From Labia minor (lineage: Eukaryota > Arthropoda > Insecta > Dermaptera > Spongiphoridae): a DNA stretch of 64,000 nt. Of the stretch, positions 45,274 through 57,569 are shown piece after piece (the stretch's first letter is position 1; every line of letters begins with the position of its first letter). Location of the stretch: the NCBI GenBank assembly GCA_963082975.1, contig OY720349.1, positions 64,168,501-64,232,500 on the forward strand, in the 5' to 3' direction. The notes under the pieces were generated by a model. It was not told where the DNA came from and did not search any database. It saw only the letters and a list, made by a program, of their open reading frames with translations. The position numbers were made by a program, and so were the translations under genes.

Positions 45274-45739
45274 ATCACGTCAATTCTACGACTAGCAAAA
45301 CCCGATATATTCACGAGTGAGACATGTCTTATGTGCCTCTGAGAGGACCCACCTCTCCTACGCTTCATATTAGTAAAAACTTGGAACTCATATTTATAGA
45401 ACGCTTTGGAGAATTAGGAAAAACCAATCAAATCAATGTTTTTCATTTTATTAAAATTTTTGACTAAATCTTGTAAATTGTGACCAAGACCAATCCATTG
45501 ACCATAATTTTAGCCAGATTCTAAATAAAATTGATTTTTTGTATCATTAAATGGAAATTTTTAATTAATTTTAATATTGGTTTATTTTTACAGTTCAACA
45601 AAAATCTTGCCTCATAACAGCAGATAAAACCTATACGAATCGATTCATCATGAAATGTAGATTAATTTTCACTACTATTATATAATTTTACGGTGCTTCG
45701 TTGATTAAATATTAATTATTGAATTTTGACAGATTGAAA

Positions 45740-45895
45740 AGATTTGCCGCCATGTTGCCCCCCTCGGCCAACTCACCTCCCCCCACCCACCCTCCCTCCT
45801 GGCCTGTGCCTGCCGGTGAGCTTCGAGCGCTTTCAGTACGCATTCCCTTTCCAGTCGAAGACGTTGACTGGCGTCACCACCGAAATCATCTCTCA
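45740..45895. promoter_or_regulatory. GC-rich island
   Basis: A C-rich unique segment with frames open on both strands (45719-45907 plus, 45705-45896 minus) because stops are rare in it. No domain recognised. Regulatory or exonic role unknown. Confidence 0.2.
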
Positions 45896-45899
45896 ATCA

Positions 45900-46490
45900 A
45901 GAATTAATTGTAAATTTATTTATTCCTATTAATTTAAATGATGTTTAATAAATTTTAGAAAAGATTCAAATAAAAATTTAATTTTATAATATATAGATTT
46001 TTAACTTTTTACTGATATATTAATTAGATATATTTAATAAATTTCGCCCCCACCTCCAATGCTTTGCTTCTCGGTGACCTTGAAGGGGACAGCATAGCAA
46101 TCTCTTGCTTACCCCCAATGGATGAGATTCAACTGCCTTTGACTTTTTTTCAAAATAAATTATATTATTTCCCCTCCGTTAAATGAAATTATATACAATT
46201 TAATTATTGAACGTATCATACGACAAATAAATTAATACGAATTATTTTAATAAATCGATTTAACCAACTTTTCCAACCCAATCATTCCTTCTTTTTTGTA
46301 TTTTAACATTGAAACATTTTCCCTGCTATTCTGTTCTATTTTCAAATTTTATATTCAAAAATAAATAACTTAAAATAACATAAAAATTACTTGAAAAGGA
46401 AGGAAATAATTTTATTGTTTTTATATATGAAGCAATAAGAAAAAATGGAATAAGTTTCATGAAATGTAAAATTAATTTTTAATAAATTTA
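45900..46490. other. AT-rich spacer with one unique GC patch
   Basis: The patch 46045-46140 is less AT-rich. No gene seen. Confidence 0.45.
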
Positions 46491-46498
46491 AAAATAAT

Positions 46499-46640
46499 AT
46501 CCTGGGTAACGGGTAGATTCTTTTCTATAATCCCAGTAGAAAAGAATTCAATTTCAGGGATTGGCGTTCCTGCCCTCACGTGAGCTCATGATTTTTTCTG
46601 CCTTCCCTTTCCCATGGAAAAATCATGTCCTTTACCTTTT
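46499..46640. repeat. Hairpin-rich dispersed repeat, copy 2
   Basis: Second copy of 44940-45095. The third stem has changed from CTTC/GAAG to TTTC/GAAA at the same position with pairing preserved. The first hairpin keeps its stem with a different loop. Confidence 0.7.
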
Positions 46641-46649
46641 AACTTTTCT

Positions 46650-46710
46650 TACTTTGGCTTCGCGGGCTACTTTTAAAGCCTTTGCGGTCGACGTGTTGGC
46701 CACCCCTGCC
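46650..46710. mobile_element. hAT-type terminal fragment
   Basis: GTCGACGTGTTGGCCACCCC followed by TG, read inward CAGGGGTGGCCAACAC, is a typical hAT end, preceded by sub-terminal GCGGGCTACTTTTAAAGCC. It joins the hairpin-rich repeat immediately to its left. Opposite end not found. Confidence 0.55.
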
Positions 46711-46739
46711 CTATACAATCCTGTTACAAACAACAGTAG

Positions 46740-48380
46740 AGTCTTGAGAACATCGCGTTGTCAGCTTATTATTTAATAAAATAATAAATATTCTTTAATA
46801 GGGAACAAAATTACTCCCATTAATTAATTGATATTCAAAAACCCTAAAACATTAATCTTTAACTCAAATCTCTCTCTCTCTAGATTTTTAAATCAAGCAT
46901 GTATAACTTAACCAAAATCGGAAACATACAATGCAGTTATTTTAGTTCCAGATAATATTTTTAATGAAAATGATTTATTTTTTAAGCTTGTTTGAAATGA
47001 TATTTAGATATCTTAAATGTATTATATTTTATATCTAATTTATTTATTTCATATTTCCCATCATTAAAAATCTCTGATAATTAGAAGCCTTAATATAGTC
47101 ATCAAGACTTATTTTATTTTAATTTATTTCGTACTGTTTCATAACTTTTCAGTAATTTTATCTTCGTGCAATTATGTAATATTGATATTTTTTATTATAT
47201 TAATTCTGAAAATTTTCAAAATTTTTGGATACCCAGTTTATTTCAATTCATATTTCCATTATTTCTACAATTTCCACTATTCAGGGTTTATTTCAAATAT
47301 TCTGATTGAAAATTTATCCAAATATCCCAAAGGGGTTTGCGATAACGTTCTTCAATTGTTGAAATTGTTTTTGAGGCAATATCATGAGAACCAATGAATG
47401 ATGAACTGAATCTATCACTAAAACCAGCATCTCGTTGATCTTTCTTCTATCCTTGGGGCAAAACTACAAATAATATAAACCTTTGATGTTCCTTCAAAAA
47501 GACTGTTTGTCAGGTTGAACAGAAAGTGTCGGTTTCAAACTCTTAACCACAACTCTTGACCCTAAAGGCTATTTGGAAACATATATATATATATTGAAAT
47601 TCTGATAGTAGAATTGTTCGGGTCATCAAGTAACCTCTCAAGTTCAATTAACTCTCTCAGTCCCTCTCATTCATTCATCTGTACAATACACTTCATCTTC
47701 CTTGTTATATGAACATCGATCTATAAATTTAATGTTATCGATGGTCAACTTGTTTCATTTTGAAAATTCTTACTGCAGTTTTATTTGATCTCAAATTACT
47801 TCTTTTTAACAAGTACCTATTCTGTAAAAATATTTTATCAAATTTCTTTTGATTCGAGTTATTATAAAAAGATGACTCAATTCATATAATAATTAAACTA
47901 CTGTGAATTCTCCAGTACTCATAAAACTTATATTTTATAAGTAATATTTAATTATTAGAATTAGTTTCTAAAATTCTGCATATTATGATAAACTTATGAT
48001 TTTTGATAAACATATGAATATTGTTTATTGTATCTGGAACATCTTAACAATGTTTAGATGACTATATAATGAACATTAAGGGAAAATTTTGTACAAGTCG
48101 AAAGTTGTTTTTAAAAACAAAACTGCTCAGGATATTATAAAAAAAATCCTTACAAAATGTCTGTTAGTTTTAATATTATTATTATTTTAATTGAATTTTT
48201 AATATACTTATTATTTCTTAATAGAAATATACAAGTGAGAAAATAAAACCTCGGAAATGAATGACCGATTTTTATTTTTATTTTCCTAAAATTAAAACAT
48301 AAACAAAATCCAATTTACATTTCATTTTCAACGGCGTTTATTAAAATTAATTTTGTTCCTCCTTTGCTCGTTCTCTTCCC
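46740..48380. other. AT-rich spacer
   Basis: A 71-codon frame (47182-47397) and unique sequence at 47400-47720 are unrecognised. No repeat family. Confidence 0.45.
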
Positions 48381-48389
48381 CTAATCTCT

Positions 48390-48590
48390 TTACTGTATTC
48401 ACTAACATTTTTAACAAATCGACCGACCAGCTCCCTCCCTGTGTCGTTATTTGCCACGGGCCATTATTTTTTTTTCTCTCATTTGACCGGGTGATGCGTT
48501 TTGGACGATTCATCGGATATAAACGTTGTTGGCATTCAAATGATAATAGCAAAGACAGACAAATAAACACGACTTTGTAGAATCTCTTGG
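48390..48590. promoter_or_regulatory. GC-richer island
   Basis: A unique segment with GGGTGATGCGTTTTGG and CATTCAAATGAT (POU-like). Small frames open on both strands are unrecognised. Confidence 0.2.
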
Positions 48591-48599
48591 GGGATGGAA

Positions 48600-50595
48600 T
48601 TTTTAAAATGGTTTTAATACTCTAAATGAATGTTTTTAGGGCCTAGGGACGGATACCCAAGTGATTAAGGGGAAATAAGAAAATCGTAATTTTAATCAAA
48701 ATAAAACAATTTTTTTTTTAAAGGGGAAAAATCTATAAAATAAAGTCGGATTTTTTTTATGATTTAATGAGTCGTATATAAATCCTTATAACATTTTTAT
48801 TTTTAAGGTAGAATGCAGAGCTAGTAAATTGAAAACCCAATCTTTCTCTTTACTTTGAAAGCAAAGTATAAATAATAATATTTCCTATCAACTTTGAGTA
48901 AATGTTCTATTTTTATTTTATTCAAGTTTTGATGATGATCTTATGAACTTATGATCTATGGACACAAATGATAACAAAGTTTTTTGTATATATTCTTCTA
49001 AAAAAATATAAAAATACCAAAATAAGAAATAAAATTATCCAACAGATAAAAAATGTAAATTGAACTTAAAAAAAATAAAAATAAAATGAGTGTTTATCTG
49101 TCCGTTTGTGACAAAAAAATTCATTTCTGGTTTCTTAAATTTTACACTATATACAAATTTCAATCTTATCTGTTATGTTATTTAATTGAAATATATATAA
49201 ATTATTTTAAATAATTGAAAACTATTTGAATTATTTCATACGCTCAAATTTATAATTATTATACTATGATAAAATGTATTTAATAAGTTTTAATATATGA
49301 TCGAGATTTATTAAATGAAAGATTATTGGGTAACTAAAGGAGTAAAAAAAGCATTAATTATTGTTTATATATATATATATATATTCATAATTAAGTATAC
49401 GTGATATCAAAGGTATTAGGGATTAATCTAGAATTAATTAAATAAAAATGCAACAAGTTTAATCAATATAAATCTACAGATATTTTATATACCTATATGC
49501 GAGTATATTTATAAATATATATATAGTCGAATATTTACATTTAATCTAAGTAACTTTGCTCAAAAGTCATCAAATGGATAAAAAAACAAACAAAAATATT
49601 TTTTGAGTGAATATTTCTGTGAAAAAACTTTTTATAAAAAAAAAAGAATGTTTTAAAAGAAATTCGAGTTTCTCTAATTTGTTCGGGTTTGTTTTCTATT
49701 TAGACAGTATAATACATCTGACGAGTTATTATTACTAATAATACAATTAATTGATTGACTGAATTTTATTTAGATATGTGTGAATTATTATATTACATGT
49801 TAAATTAATAAATTATAACTTTTTATTTCTCTTACTCTCTTTCTCTTTATTTTTTTATATTTATTTTAATTATGTTATAGCATTTTCATTTGATAATATA
49901 TATAATTGGAATGATTGCAGATGATAAAACGAAAATAATGATATGTGAAGGAACAGTTAATACTTGTATATTTTAGATAAATGTAGTATGAATGGAAAGT
50001 AATATAAAAAAAATAATATAAAAAAGACATGGGGGATTATTAATTAATATAAATAAATAAATATATATATATATATATATATATGTGTATATTAAATTGA
50101 AAGTTGTTATCTTTATGGTTTACTGAACTGATCCTGATTTTTTAAAAAAATAAACATTTATTAAAATATATTAAAATAGTCCAAATGTGAAACAGAATTT
50201 CGACTCCCTTCATATATTTTTTATGTATATGAAAAACCTATGACCTTCATACCCCTTCCCTAATATCCTTTTTGTATTCTATTTTAATAAAACACATTAA
50301 ATATATATGTACATATTTTAAAGAATATTTCTTTTCAAAATTCACTTGTGAAATAAAAATATAAAGGTATATATATTTGTAATTAGTCATTAGACATGCA
50401 AACATAATTTCTCATTAATTTATTATTTCTTTAAAATTTCTTTATTTATTAATTACAATAATAAAAAAGAGTAACAAAAAGAAAAGATTTATTTAAAATG
50501 AGATACAATTTATATTAAATATTTCAAATTAAATATTGTATATGACTATCCCTGAGTTTGTTGTAAAAGTGTAAAATAAAAGGGAAAAAAAAATC
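48600..50595. other. AT-rich spacer
   Basis: A lone TATCTGTCCGTTTGTGAC near 49096 faintly recalls the GTCY tract of H1. (TA)n at about 49366-49384 and 50059-50086. No gene. Confidence 0.5.
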
Positions 50596-50599
50596 TTTT

Positions 50600-51080
50600 A
50601 ATCGTTTTGTGTCGCAAATTTTTGTGTGTGAAAAGAAATATGGCGAGCTATTTCGCGCTAGAAAGGATGTGAAAGAAAAAAAAAAAGAAAAAAATCTGAG
50701 GGCAAACGATGGTAGATGCGTGGTGAAGAGTGTGTCTGTGTATGACGTGAAAAGGAAAAATATGAGGTCACGCCCCTTTACAGACCTTGTATTGAAATGG
50801 GGTGAACACTCCAACACCAACCAGCAAGCCACCTAGCAATTGGATGGAGGAGATTAGCGGAGCACTTGCTGTTTAGAGACTGCCAATTCTGCAAGAATAC
50901 TTCCGTTTTGCATATCATAGCTATTTTACTCTGCCAAACTCCCTGACTCACCCTTTTAAAAGCCCAAAAGCATCTCTCTAAACGTTCAATCACTATATCG
51001 TCGATTAGCATCCGAAATTTGAATATTGGAGAAATTTTGCCTACCCAATACATGAAATATTGAACTGATTGCAACCAATT
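50600..51080. promoter_or_regulatory. Unique GC-richer segment with unassigned frame
   Basis: Contains TATGACGTGAAAAGG and ATGAGGTCACGCCCC. A minus frame of 98 codons (50778-51074) has balanced composition (W, C, K, R rich) and could be an exon, but I recognise no domain and no clear splice sites flank it. Confidence 0.2.
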
Positions 51081-51589
51081 TATGCTTGGACAATCAAATC
51101 AATACAGGAATGTTGGCAAATAAAGAATGAATGACCATATTACAAATATTATTACAAATATATTCAACTAATGTGATTTATATTAGATTATTTTTCTGTC
51201 TAATTTAAATTATTCTTTTATTATGTTGTGATTGTTTTTTTATATTTTTATAAGATTTTTTTTACACTTGGATTCAAATTAAATTTTTCTATCTTTTTTC
51301 TTATTAATAAATGAAAAATATTTGAAAATTTTAGTTCCATTTCAAATTTTAATTTGGACCAATAGGTTAATTTTAAAATAATATGAATTTCAAATTGGGT
51401 TTTTCTTCTAACTGGGACCTCATTTAATCACAATTCCAATTGTCACCAGTAAATGAACATATGAGTACAAAGGATTGTAAATTAAGATGAATTAATTGTT
51501 GTTTGTTAATGTTTTTTTTTGTTTTTTGTTAATTTATCTAAAATTAAGAAATAGTTTTTGTGTTATTATCTCTCGACAACATCTTCAAC

Positions 51590-51800
51590 ATTTTCTATTC
51601 ACGATAGACCTGTATAAACATGCCTACACTGAAACGCCATCCCCTTCGAGGCCCGCTTACTTGTCTGTTACAGCCACTACCTGTTAGCTGCAACGGAATA
51701 GCTGAATTTGCTGCCGTTTTGCTATATCCGGACTGTATGTTGTATATATCTGTCTGACTCGTCTGTAAACTCTGAAGGAAAAAATCTGACCAGGCTTGAA
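51590..51800. promoter_or_regulatory. Small GC-richer island
   Basis: Unique sequence, with overlapping short frames on both strands and no known motif. Confidence 0.15.
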
Positions 51801-52500
51801 CCAAATAAAAGATATATATTACAGGGATTCATGATTTTATCTTTGATTAATCTTGGATCCATTGAGTTGCAGAAAGAGATTCATCAAAATGCCACCTTTT
51901 TCTATTTTATGGTCAAACACAGTGGGGTGCGAAGGATATGAAGTTTTTTCACAACAAAAGTAGTTAAGTAAAGGCCATTTAAAATAATTTCTTTATTTGA
52001 TATCAAGATTTGATTTGATTTTTTATTATTTTTCAAATCTTCTTCCAAATTTTAAAAATATAAGAGGAATATATTTTCTCAAATGATTTTCTACAATAGA
52101 ATTATATAAAGCGTAATATCTCTTATCCAATAATTAATTTATATTATTATACTAATATAGATATAAATAAAAGCAACTTCTCACATTAATTAATTAATTT
52201 TATTTACCTATAATTCGTATCTAAATCATGTTTTATTGTTAGACAAACTTAATCGAAATTAAATTAAAACTTGCTAATTATTTTAAAACAACAAAACTGC
52301 TTCTCTTTTCCACTGCTTTACCAATGTTAGTTAATTCTTTAAAATGATCATTTGTTTTTAAATTCATCTTGTTTTATAAATCTCGGCCTGTTGTTTTTTA
52401 AATTAATTTTTCACAAACATTCCATTTCGATCGTTTGAGATTTATATTCGTTTAATTCCTAATCCCTTACAAATAAAAGAAGGGTAGTACAATAAGCAAC
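51800..52500. other. AT-rich spacer
   Basis: Nothing recognisable. Confidence 0.5.
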
Positions 52501-52504
52501 AAAT

Positions 52505-53120
52505 AAAATCTCCGTGAACATTTAATATAATACTCGAAACAACGTGGAGGTGAGTTGGTTGCTTTAATTACATTTCGTCTCCTTTGCATACAAAACTCCA
52601 ACCCTCACACACTACTAAATCTATTACCCTCAAATAATAATAAGTTTTTAATGAAATTTATGACAAGAGTCAAATGGAATGAAAGAGAGAGAGAGAGGGA
52701 TGAAATGTTTATTGACTTAGTGATGGTGGTAGTGAGCGGTTATTTAACGAATTTCATATCCATTCCACCCTCGCTCGATTCATCCCTCTGTGCAAAAGTA
52801 ACCTTCCTTCTAATTGACCAGAAAGGGCGAAAGCACCCTCACTCTCTTAAAATATTTTAATTATCTTTCATTTGCAGACTTTATCCAGGATAAAACTACA
52901 TATATATATATATATAAGTTACATTTGTAATCTTTAACGAGATGATTTAGATGATCTAAGAGGAAAAGGGTCAGGAGTGAAAGTGGTTTGTTGGTGTGTT
53001 CATTGAGAGAAACTTATCACAATGAAAGCTGGATGGACTTGAAGCGGGTGAAGTGCTGCAACCGAAGAGATATTCTCCCTCTCAACCTTCCATAAAGCTC
53101 TAAATCCTTCTTGACCACCT
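52505..53120. promoter_or_regulatory. GC-richer island with donor-like site
   Basis: ACGTGGAG|GTGAGT near 52548 is a strong plus-strand splice donor at the end of a unique stretch, compatible with an untranslated first exon. A (GA)n run (52683-52698) and unique sequence to 53120 follow. Inference only. Confidence 0.2.
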
Positions 53121-53798
53121 GGAATTTAATTAATTACATTTTAATATATTTAACCTAGCGGAGAAATAATGGCAATGGAGACATCATTGAGGTATAATTA
53201 AATTAATTGAAGTGTATGAAGTTACTCATTTATTATATATTCAAAAATAGAATACAAATAAATCAATCTAACTATTTAAAAATTAAATTAAATTTGTAAC
53301 AATTTTCTGCGTTAACAATATATTATTATATAAAATACATTTGTGAATTAAGTTGTATTTTAGTGGGAGTATACCATAATTTAAAGACATAATATTATTT
53401 TATAAATAAGAATTGTAATAAAATAATTGTCTTTTAAATAATAGAAATTACACAAACTTATATATTAATATAATCATTAATTGTTTTGGCAACAGAACAA
53501 CAATTCTGGTGGCAATTGATGATCATTTGAACAGGTTGAAGTTTGTACTAGTTGATGAAATTATTGTGATTTTCATTTTATATTTTAGTTTTTGTTTTTG
53601 TCTTTTTAAAATTATATTTCAAATTAGGGAATGTAAAACATTATATCTTTAAAATAAATAAATAACTAAATAATTGATGTTAGTTAAGCAGTATGACGAA
53701 AAGAATTAGTAATAATTAATAATCAAGAATAATTATGGTTCTTGATTTTTGAATTTGTTACATAACTACACTAATATTATATAACTTATATACCTATA

Positions 53799-53836
53799 AA
53801 CAATACCTTCCCTTCCTATCGTCGGTCGGTAAAAAT
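53799..53836 (-). mobile_element. H1 5'-end solo fragment
   Basis: CTTCCCTTCCTATCG then TCGGTCGGTAAAAA is the first about 38 bp of H1 in reverse, with nothing else of the family attached. Confidence 0.65.
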
Positions 53837-53839
53837 ATT

Positions 53840-55608
53840 ATTAATGTAGAATTCTTAAATTTTTTAAGATATTATTTCCTTATTTATTACATCTGGATAT
53901 AAAATAATTTGTTACATGAAATAAAAATCGATTATTATACACATACTAAATATAGGTAATTTTTTTTATAGTCACGAACGCTCATAATTTCCGGTTTAAT
54001 CTTAATATTACTCCTCAGTCATTATTTTCTTCTTGTATTTTTAATTACTTTTTTGTTAAAAAAAAATTGAATAAAAATAAAAAATAAAATTCATTCTTTG
54101 ATCATGAATTATAATATATATAATAATGTACTGCATTTAATTTCCTTTATTTTGTATGTATATTATATAATCAAGTTCATTCATGTTCACAAGGTGAATT
54201 TTTTCCTATCGGATTTCGTGATTAAAATATTTCTTCTCAATTTTATTTTTTCGTTTTAGTAAATCACTTTTTTATAGTCTAATTAAACTATTTAAATAGT
54301 CAGTTAATTGCTTTAAATTACCTTGTTAAGCAGTAAAAAAAATACACATTAAAAAAACTCAATATTATAATAAATGTCAATTTTATATAATTTACAATTA
54401 ATGTTTTTAAATTTAATAATATTATATATATTCTAATAAGTATTAAGTACTTTATTCAACAAATTTTTTAGAGAACTTTCTATTTGATTACTCAACGTCC
54501 AATTTAAATTTGGTTAACCACTTAAATTTGATCCAAAAAATATTCAAAATTTATTCTGAATAGCTAACAGCACACAAAATCAATCATAGTAATGCACTCT
54601 ATCAACAATCATACTCTCCATACTGAAAATCAATGTTTAAATAAAATATTCGATCAATATTCTTTTATTAAAGCTTTTTTTTAATAATTGTACTTAGATG
54701 ATGGATTAGTGTAAATCAAGTAACATAGTCTTGAACCATCAAATTTAAGGATGAGGGTTAAATCCTCACTAAGTTTAAAAAAATTTAGAATAATACTGAA
54801 TTTAATATATTTATTAAAATATTAAATTTATTAACTAAAATCATTAATAAAATTAAAATAAATATTAAATTTTGATTGGCAAATGAATAAAATACAAAAA
54901 AAAATACCCAAGAAAAATAATAAATAGAAACTATTTTAGATGTAAAAAACATTGATTATTATTATCTTTCGATTAATCATTTCAATTTCCACAATAGTTA
55001 ATTTTTTTTCCTTTTTTGTCAATTCATTTATCAAAAAAATTTCATTTATATTGACTTCTGTATATTAAAAATGTTTTTCTTGTCCATTTACTCTTCGAAT
55101 ATTCTTTAAATAAAGACACAATTCATTCCTTTTCCTTCTTAATACCAAAAAAATATCCAAATAATATGTTCTGATTATAGTAGAAAAAAAAAATTAATAT
55201 TATTTAGTAAATTCCTAATCCGATCAAACAATCTACGTCTAAAGAATTGTCAAAACACATAATCATATATTATTTCAATTTCATTCTCAATTTTTATTTA
55301 CAATCCTTTCGTTTTTCAAACATTTGAAATAAAGTAAAATAAAAATACCAATAAGGCTCAAATGTATTGAAAATAAATAAAAATGAAGTCTTCTAAAAGC
55401 TCTATTCTAATGATTTCAATTTCATTCAAATGGCTTCAAGTCATTATATATATATATATATATATATTATGTAAAAACAGACAAAAACAAAAAAAAAGGG
55501 TGAATAGGCTGAAGAGGTTGGGTATGTTAAAATTTAGAAGGGACACAATTCCTCAATTGGGCCAGTTAAATTATTACAGTACATTTTGATCATATAATTT
55601 ATATTTAC
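53840..55608. other. AT-rich spacer
   Basis: A tRNA T-arm-like TGAGG-GTTAAAT-CCTCA (about 54765-54781) is discussed as a possible SINE remnant. No gene. Confidence 0.45.
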
Positions 55609-55611
55609 CAT

Positions 55612-55725
55612 TTTTACTATCTCGCCAGAGATAGTATTGCGATCATGAAAATTTTCGATGTTGAGATTTTGATGTTTTTATACGTTTTGAAGGTTCCTGA
55701 ATCATTTTCACTAAGGTTGAGAAAA

Positions 55726-55763
<38 letters not shown>

Positions 55764-56220
55764 AGGCAAGATTACGCAAAAACGGTTTGAGCTAGAATGA
55801 TGAAATTTGGTACATGGACATTATTCAAAATTCATAGTTTTCTATCAACTTTTGAGAAATGTAGGTCAACCGGAAGAGGGTCATTACCTACAACGTTTTG
55901 ATTTTTTTTCCTCTAAAGTGACCGTAAAAATAAAAATATATGTTTGATAATTTTTCACATGATTAATAATTGTATAAAACTGCTATATATAGAATTTCAG
56001 CTTGATTGAATTGCTGAAAGTACCAGAATTAATTTTTTAACACTGCAACTCTCACGCGCCAACACGTGCCATGGTGCCATCAATAAAAAGCCAAACATGC
56101 TCTGGTTTAATATTTATTATTTATAATTTATAATTAATTAAATTTAATTTAAATATAATATATTATGTTATTGAATCCAATTCAAATTGCGAGATAGTCG
56201 AGTGGAGACACTCCAGCTAA
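55612..56220 (+). mobile_element. H2 element, first unit of a tandem dimer
   Basis: TTTTTACTATCTCGCC start, (GT)n expanded (about 55727-55759), core GATGAAATTTGGTACAT, AACCGGAAGAGG, subrepeat GCGAGATAG, hairpin GAGTG-GAGA-CACTC, CAGCTAA. The next unit begins at once with TTACTATCTCG, no spacer. Confidence 0.9.
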
Positions 56221-56834
56221 TTACTATCTCGTAAGAGATAGTATTGCGATCACGAAAATTTTCGATGTTGAGATTTTGATGTTTTTATACGTTTTTAAGG
56301 TTCCTGAATCATTTTCACTAAGGTTGAGAAAAATGTCTGTCTGTCTGTCTCTCTGTGTGTGTGTGTGTAGTCAAGATTACGCAAAAACGGTTTGAGCTAG
56401 AATGATGAAATTTGGTACATGAGCATTATTCAAAGTTCGTAGTTTTCTATCAACTTTTGAGAAATGTAGCTCAACCGGAAGAGGGTCATTACTTGCAACG
56501 TTTTGATTTTTTTTCCTCTAAAGTGACCGTAAAAATAAAAATATATGTTTGACAATTTTTCACATGATTAATAATTGTATAAAACTGCTATATATAGAAT
56601 TTCAGCTTGATTGATTCCCTGAAATTACCAGAATTAATTTTTTAACACTGCAAATCTCACGCGGCAACACGTGACGTGGTGCCATCAACAAAAAGCCAAA
56701 CATGCGCTGGTTTAATATTTATTATTTATTATTTATAATTTATAATTAATTAAATTTAATTTAAATATAATATATTATGTTATTTAATCCAATTCAAATT
56801 GCGAGATAGTCGAGTGGAGACACTCCAGCTAATT
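56221..56834 (+). mobile_element. H2 element, second unit of a tandem dimer
   Basis: Starts TTACTATCTCGTAAGAGATAG minus its last bases; the 5' hairpin loop changed from GCCA to GTAA while the stem is kept. (GTCT)n then (GT)n microsatellite. Ends with subrepeat, hairpin and CAGCTAATT. It differs from unit 1 at scattered positions, so it is not a very recent duplication. Confidence 0.9.
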
Positions 56835-56857
56835 TTTTTAATTATTATTATTATTTG

Positions 56858-56866
56858 TTGATATAC

Positions 56867-56870
<4 letters not shown>
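56858..56870. repeat. 13-bp target duplication of non-LTR insertion
   Basis: TTGATATACAAAC here and at 57553-57565, flanking the poly(A)-ended insertion. Confidence 0.85.
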
Positions 56871-56901
<31 letters not shown>

Positions 56902-57552
56902 GAAGGGGGAAATCCTCATGGACACTCGAAGGATGTTATTCGAGTAGTGTCGGACTCTTACCGACTAAAACCTTCCTCCCATAGGATGATACTCCTCCCG
57001 GAACTGTAGCGAACATTGCTCAGGAGGAAGACCTTTAAGGGGGCGTGGATGTTATGTGAGCTCCCAAATGCTCTTCTAAATCTTTTTTCTGCATGATGTT
57101 TCTGCACATGCCAGCAACTTTGTCCCAATTTTCCTGGTTTTTGAGCATCGTGTCGATGAAGTTGTCAGCTGTAATTTTGTGCCCAAGACTGGCCTCTGTA
57201 CTTTTTCTAATGCCCTCCCATCTGCAGCAGGTGAAGATGGTGTGCTCAGGGGTCTCGGAAACCAAACATCCCGGGCATAGGTCGTCGGCTTTTTTACCAA
57301 ATCTTTTGAGGTAGCTCGCGAAGTTACCGTGCCCCCCTAGCACCTGTGTCAGATAATAGTCCAGGTCACCGTGGTTCCGCAGGCACCACCTTCTCAGGTC
57401 CGTGATAAGGGTGTAAGTCCATCTTCCAGTATGGACCGTGTTCCACCTGTCCTGCCATATTTCAAACAGCCGTTCCCTGTTTGCGGGCCCTGTCGAGCCG
57501 TCAATATCGTAGTTCCAACTCCTCTCATAGGCAAGCAAGTCGATAGGATATA
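56871..57552 (-). mobile_element. R1/jockey-type non-LTR retrotransposon, 5'-truncated
   Basis: 682 bp in reverse orientation: a 30-bp poly(A) (T-run 56871-56900), about 135 bp of 3' UTR, then the C-terminal end of ORF2, cut off at 57552. The 13-bp target duplication on both sides marks target-primed reverse transcription with the usual 5' truncation. The long pure tail suggests recent insertion. Confidence 0.9.
57035..57552 (-). CDS. ORF2 C-terminus of R1/jockey-type retroelement, truncated
   Basis: The frame is open from the truncation point, so the apparent start at 57538 (a TTG, not ATG) is not biological. Recognisable blocks: IWQDRWNTVHTGRWTYTLI (about 27-45), NHGDLDYYLTQVLGGHG (55-71) and a zinc-knuckle-like C88-x2-C91-x7-H99-x4-C104 with ETPEHTIFTC. 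These lie downstream of the RT/RNase H part in R1-clade pol proteins. No internal stop before TGA/TAA at 57035. The rest of the protein is absent, so the product is non-functional. Confidence 0.85.
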
Positions 57553-57569
57553 TTGATATACAAACTACA

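Noticed and set aside
45320..45345. Perfect p53-type half-site AGACATGTCT
   Set aside because: A single half-site within a palindrome-rich repeat; no second half-site at a suitable distance.
45168..45368. 66-codon minus frame rich in Arg at its N-terminus
   Set aside because: It spans the two perfect hairpins; coding constraint is unlikely and no homologous family was recognised.
54700..54790. Possible intact tRNA gene
   Set aside because: The T arm is good, but no convincing acceptor stem, A box or anticodon arm can be drawn.
57076..57556. Other-frame ORFs overlapping the R1/jockey-type fragment
   Set aside because: Shadows; the recognised blocks are all in the 57035-57552 minus frame.
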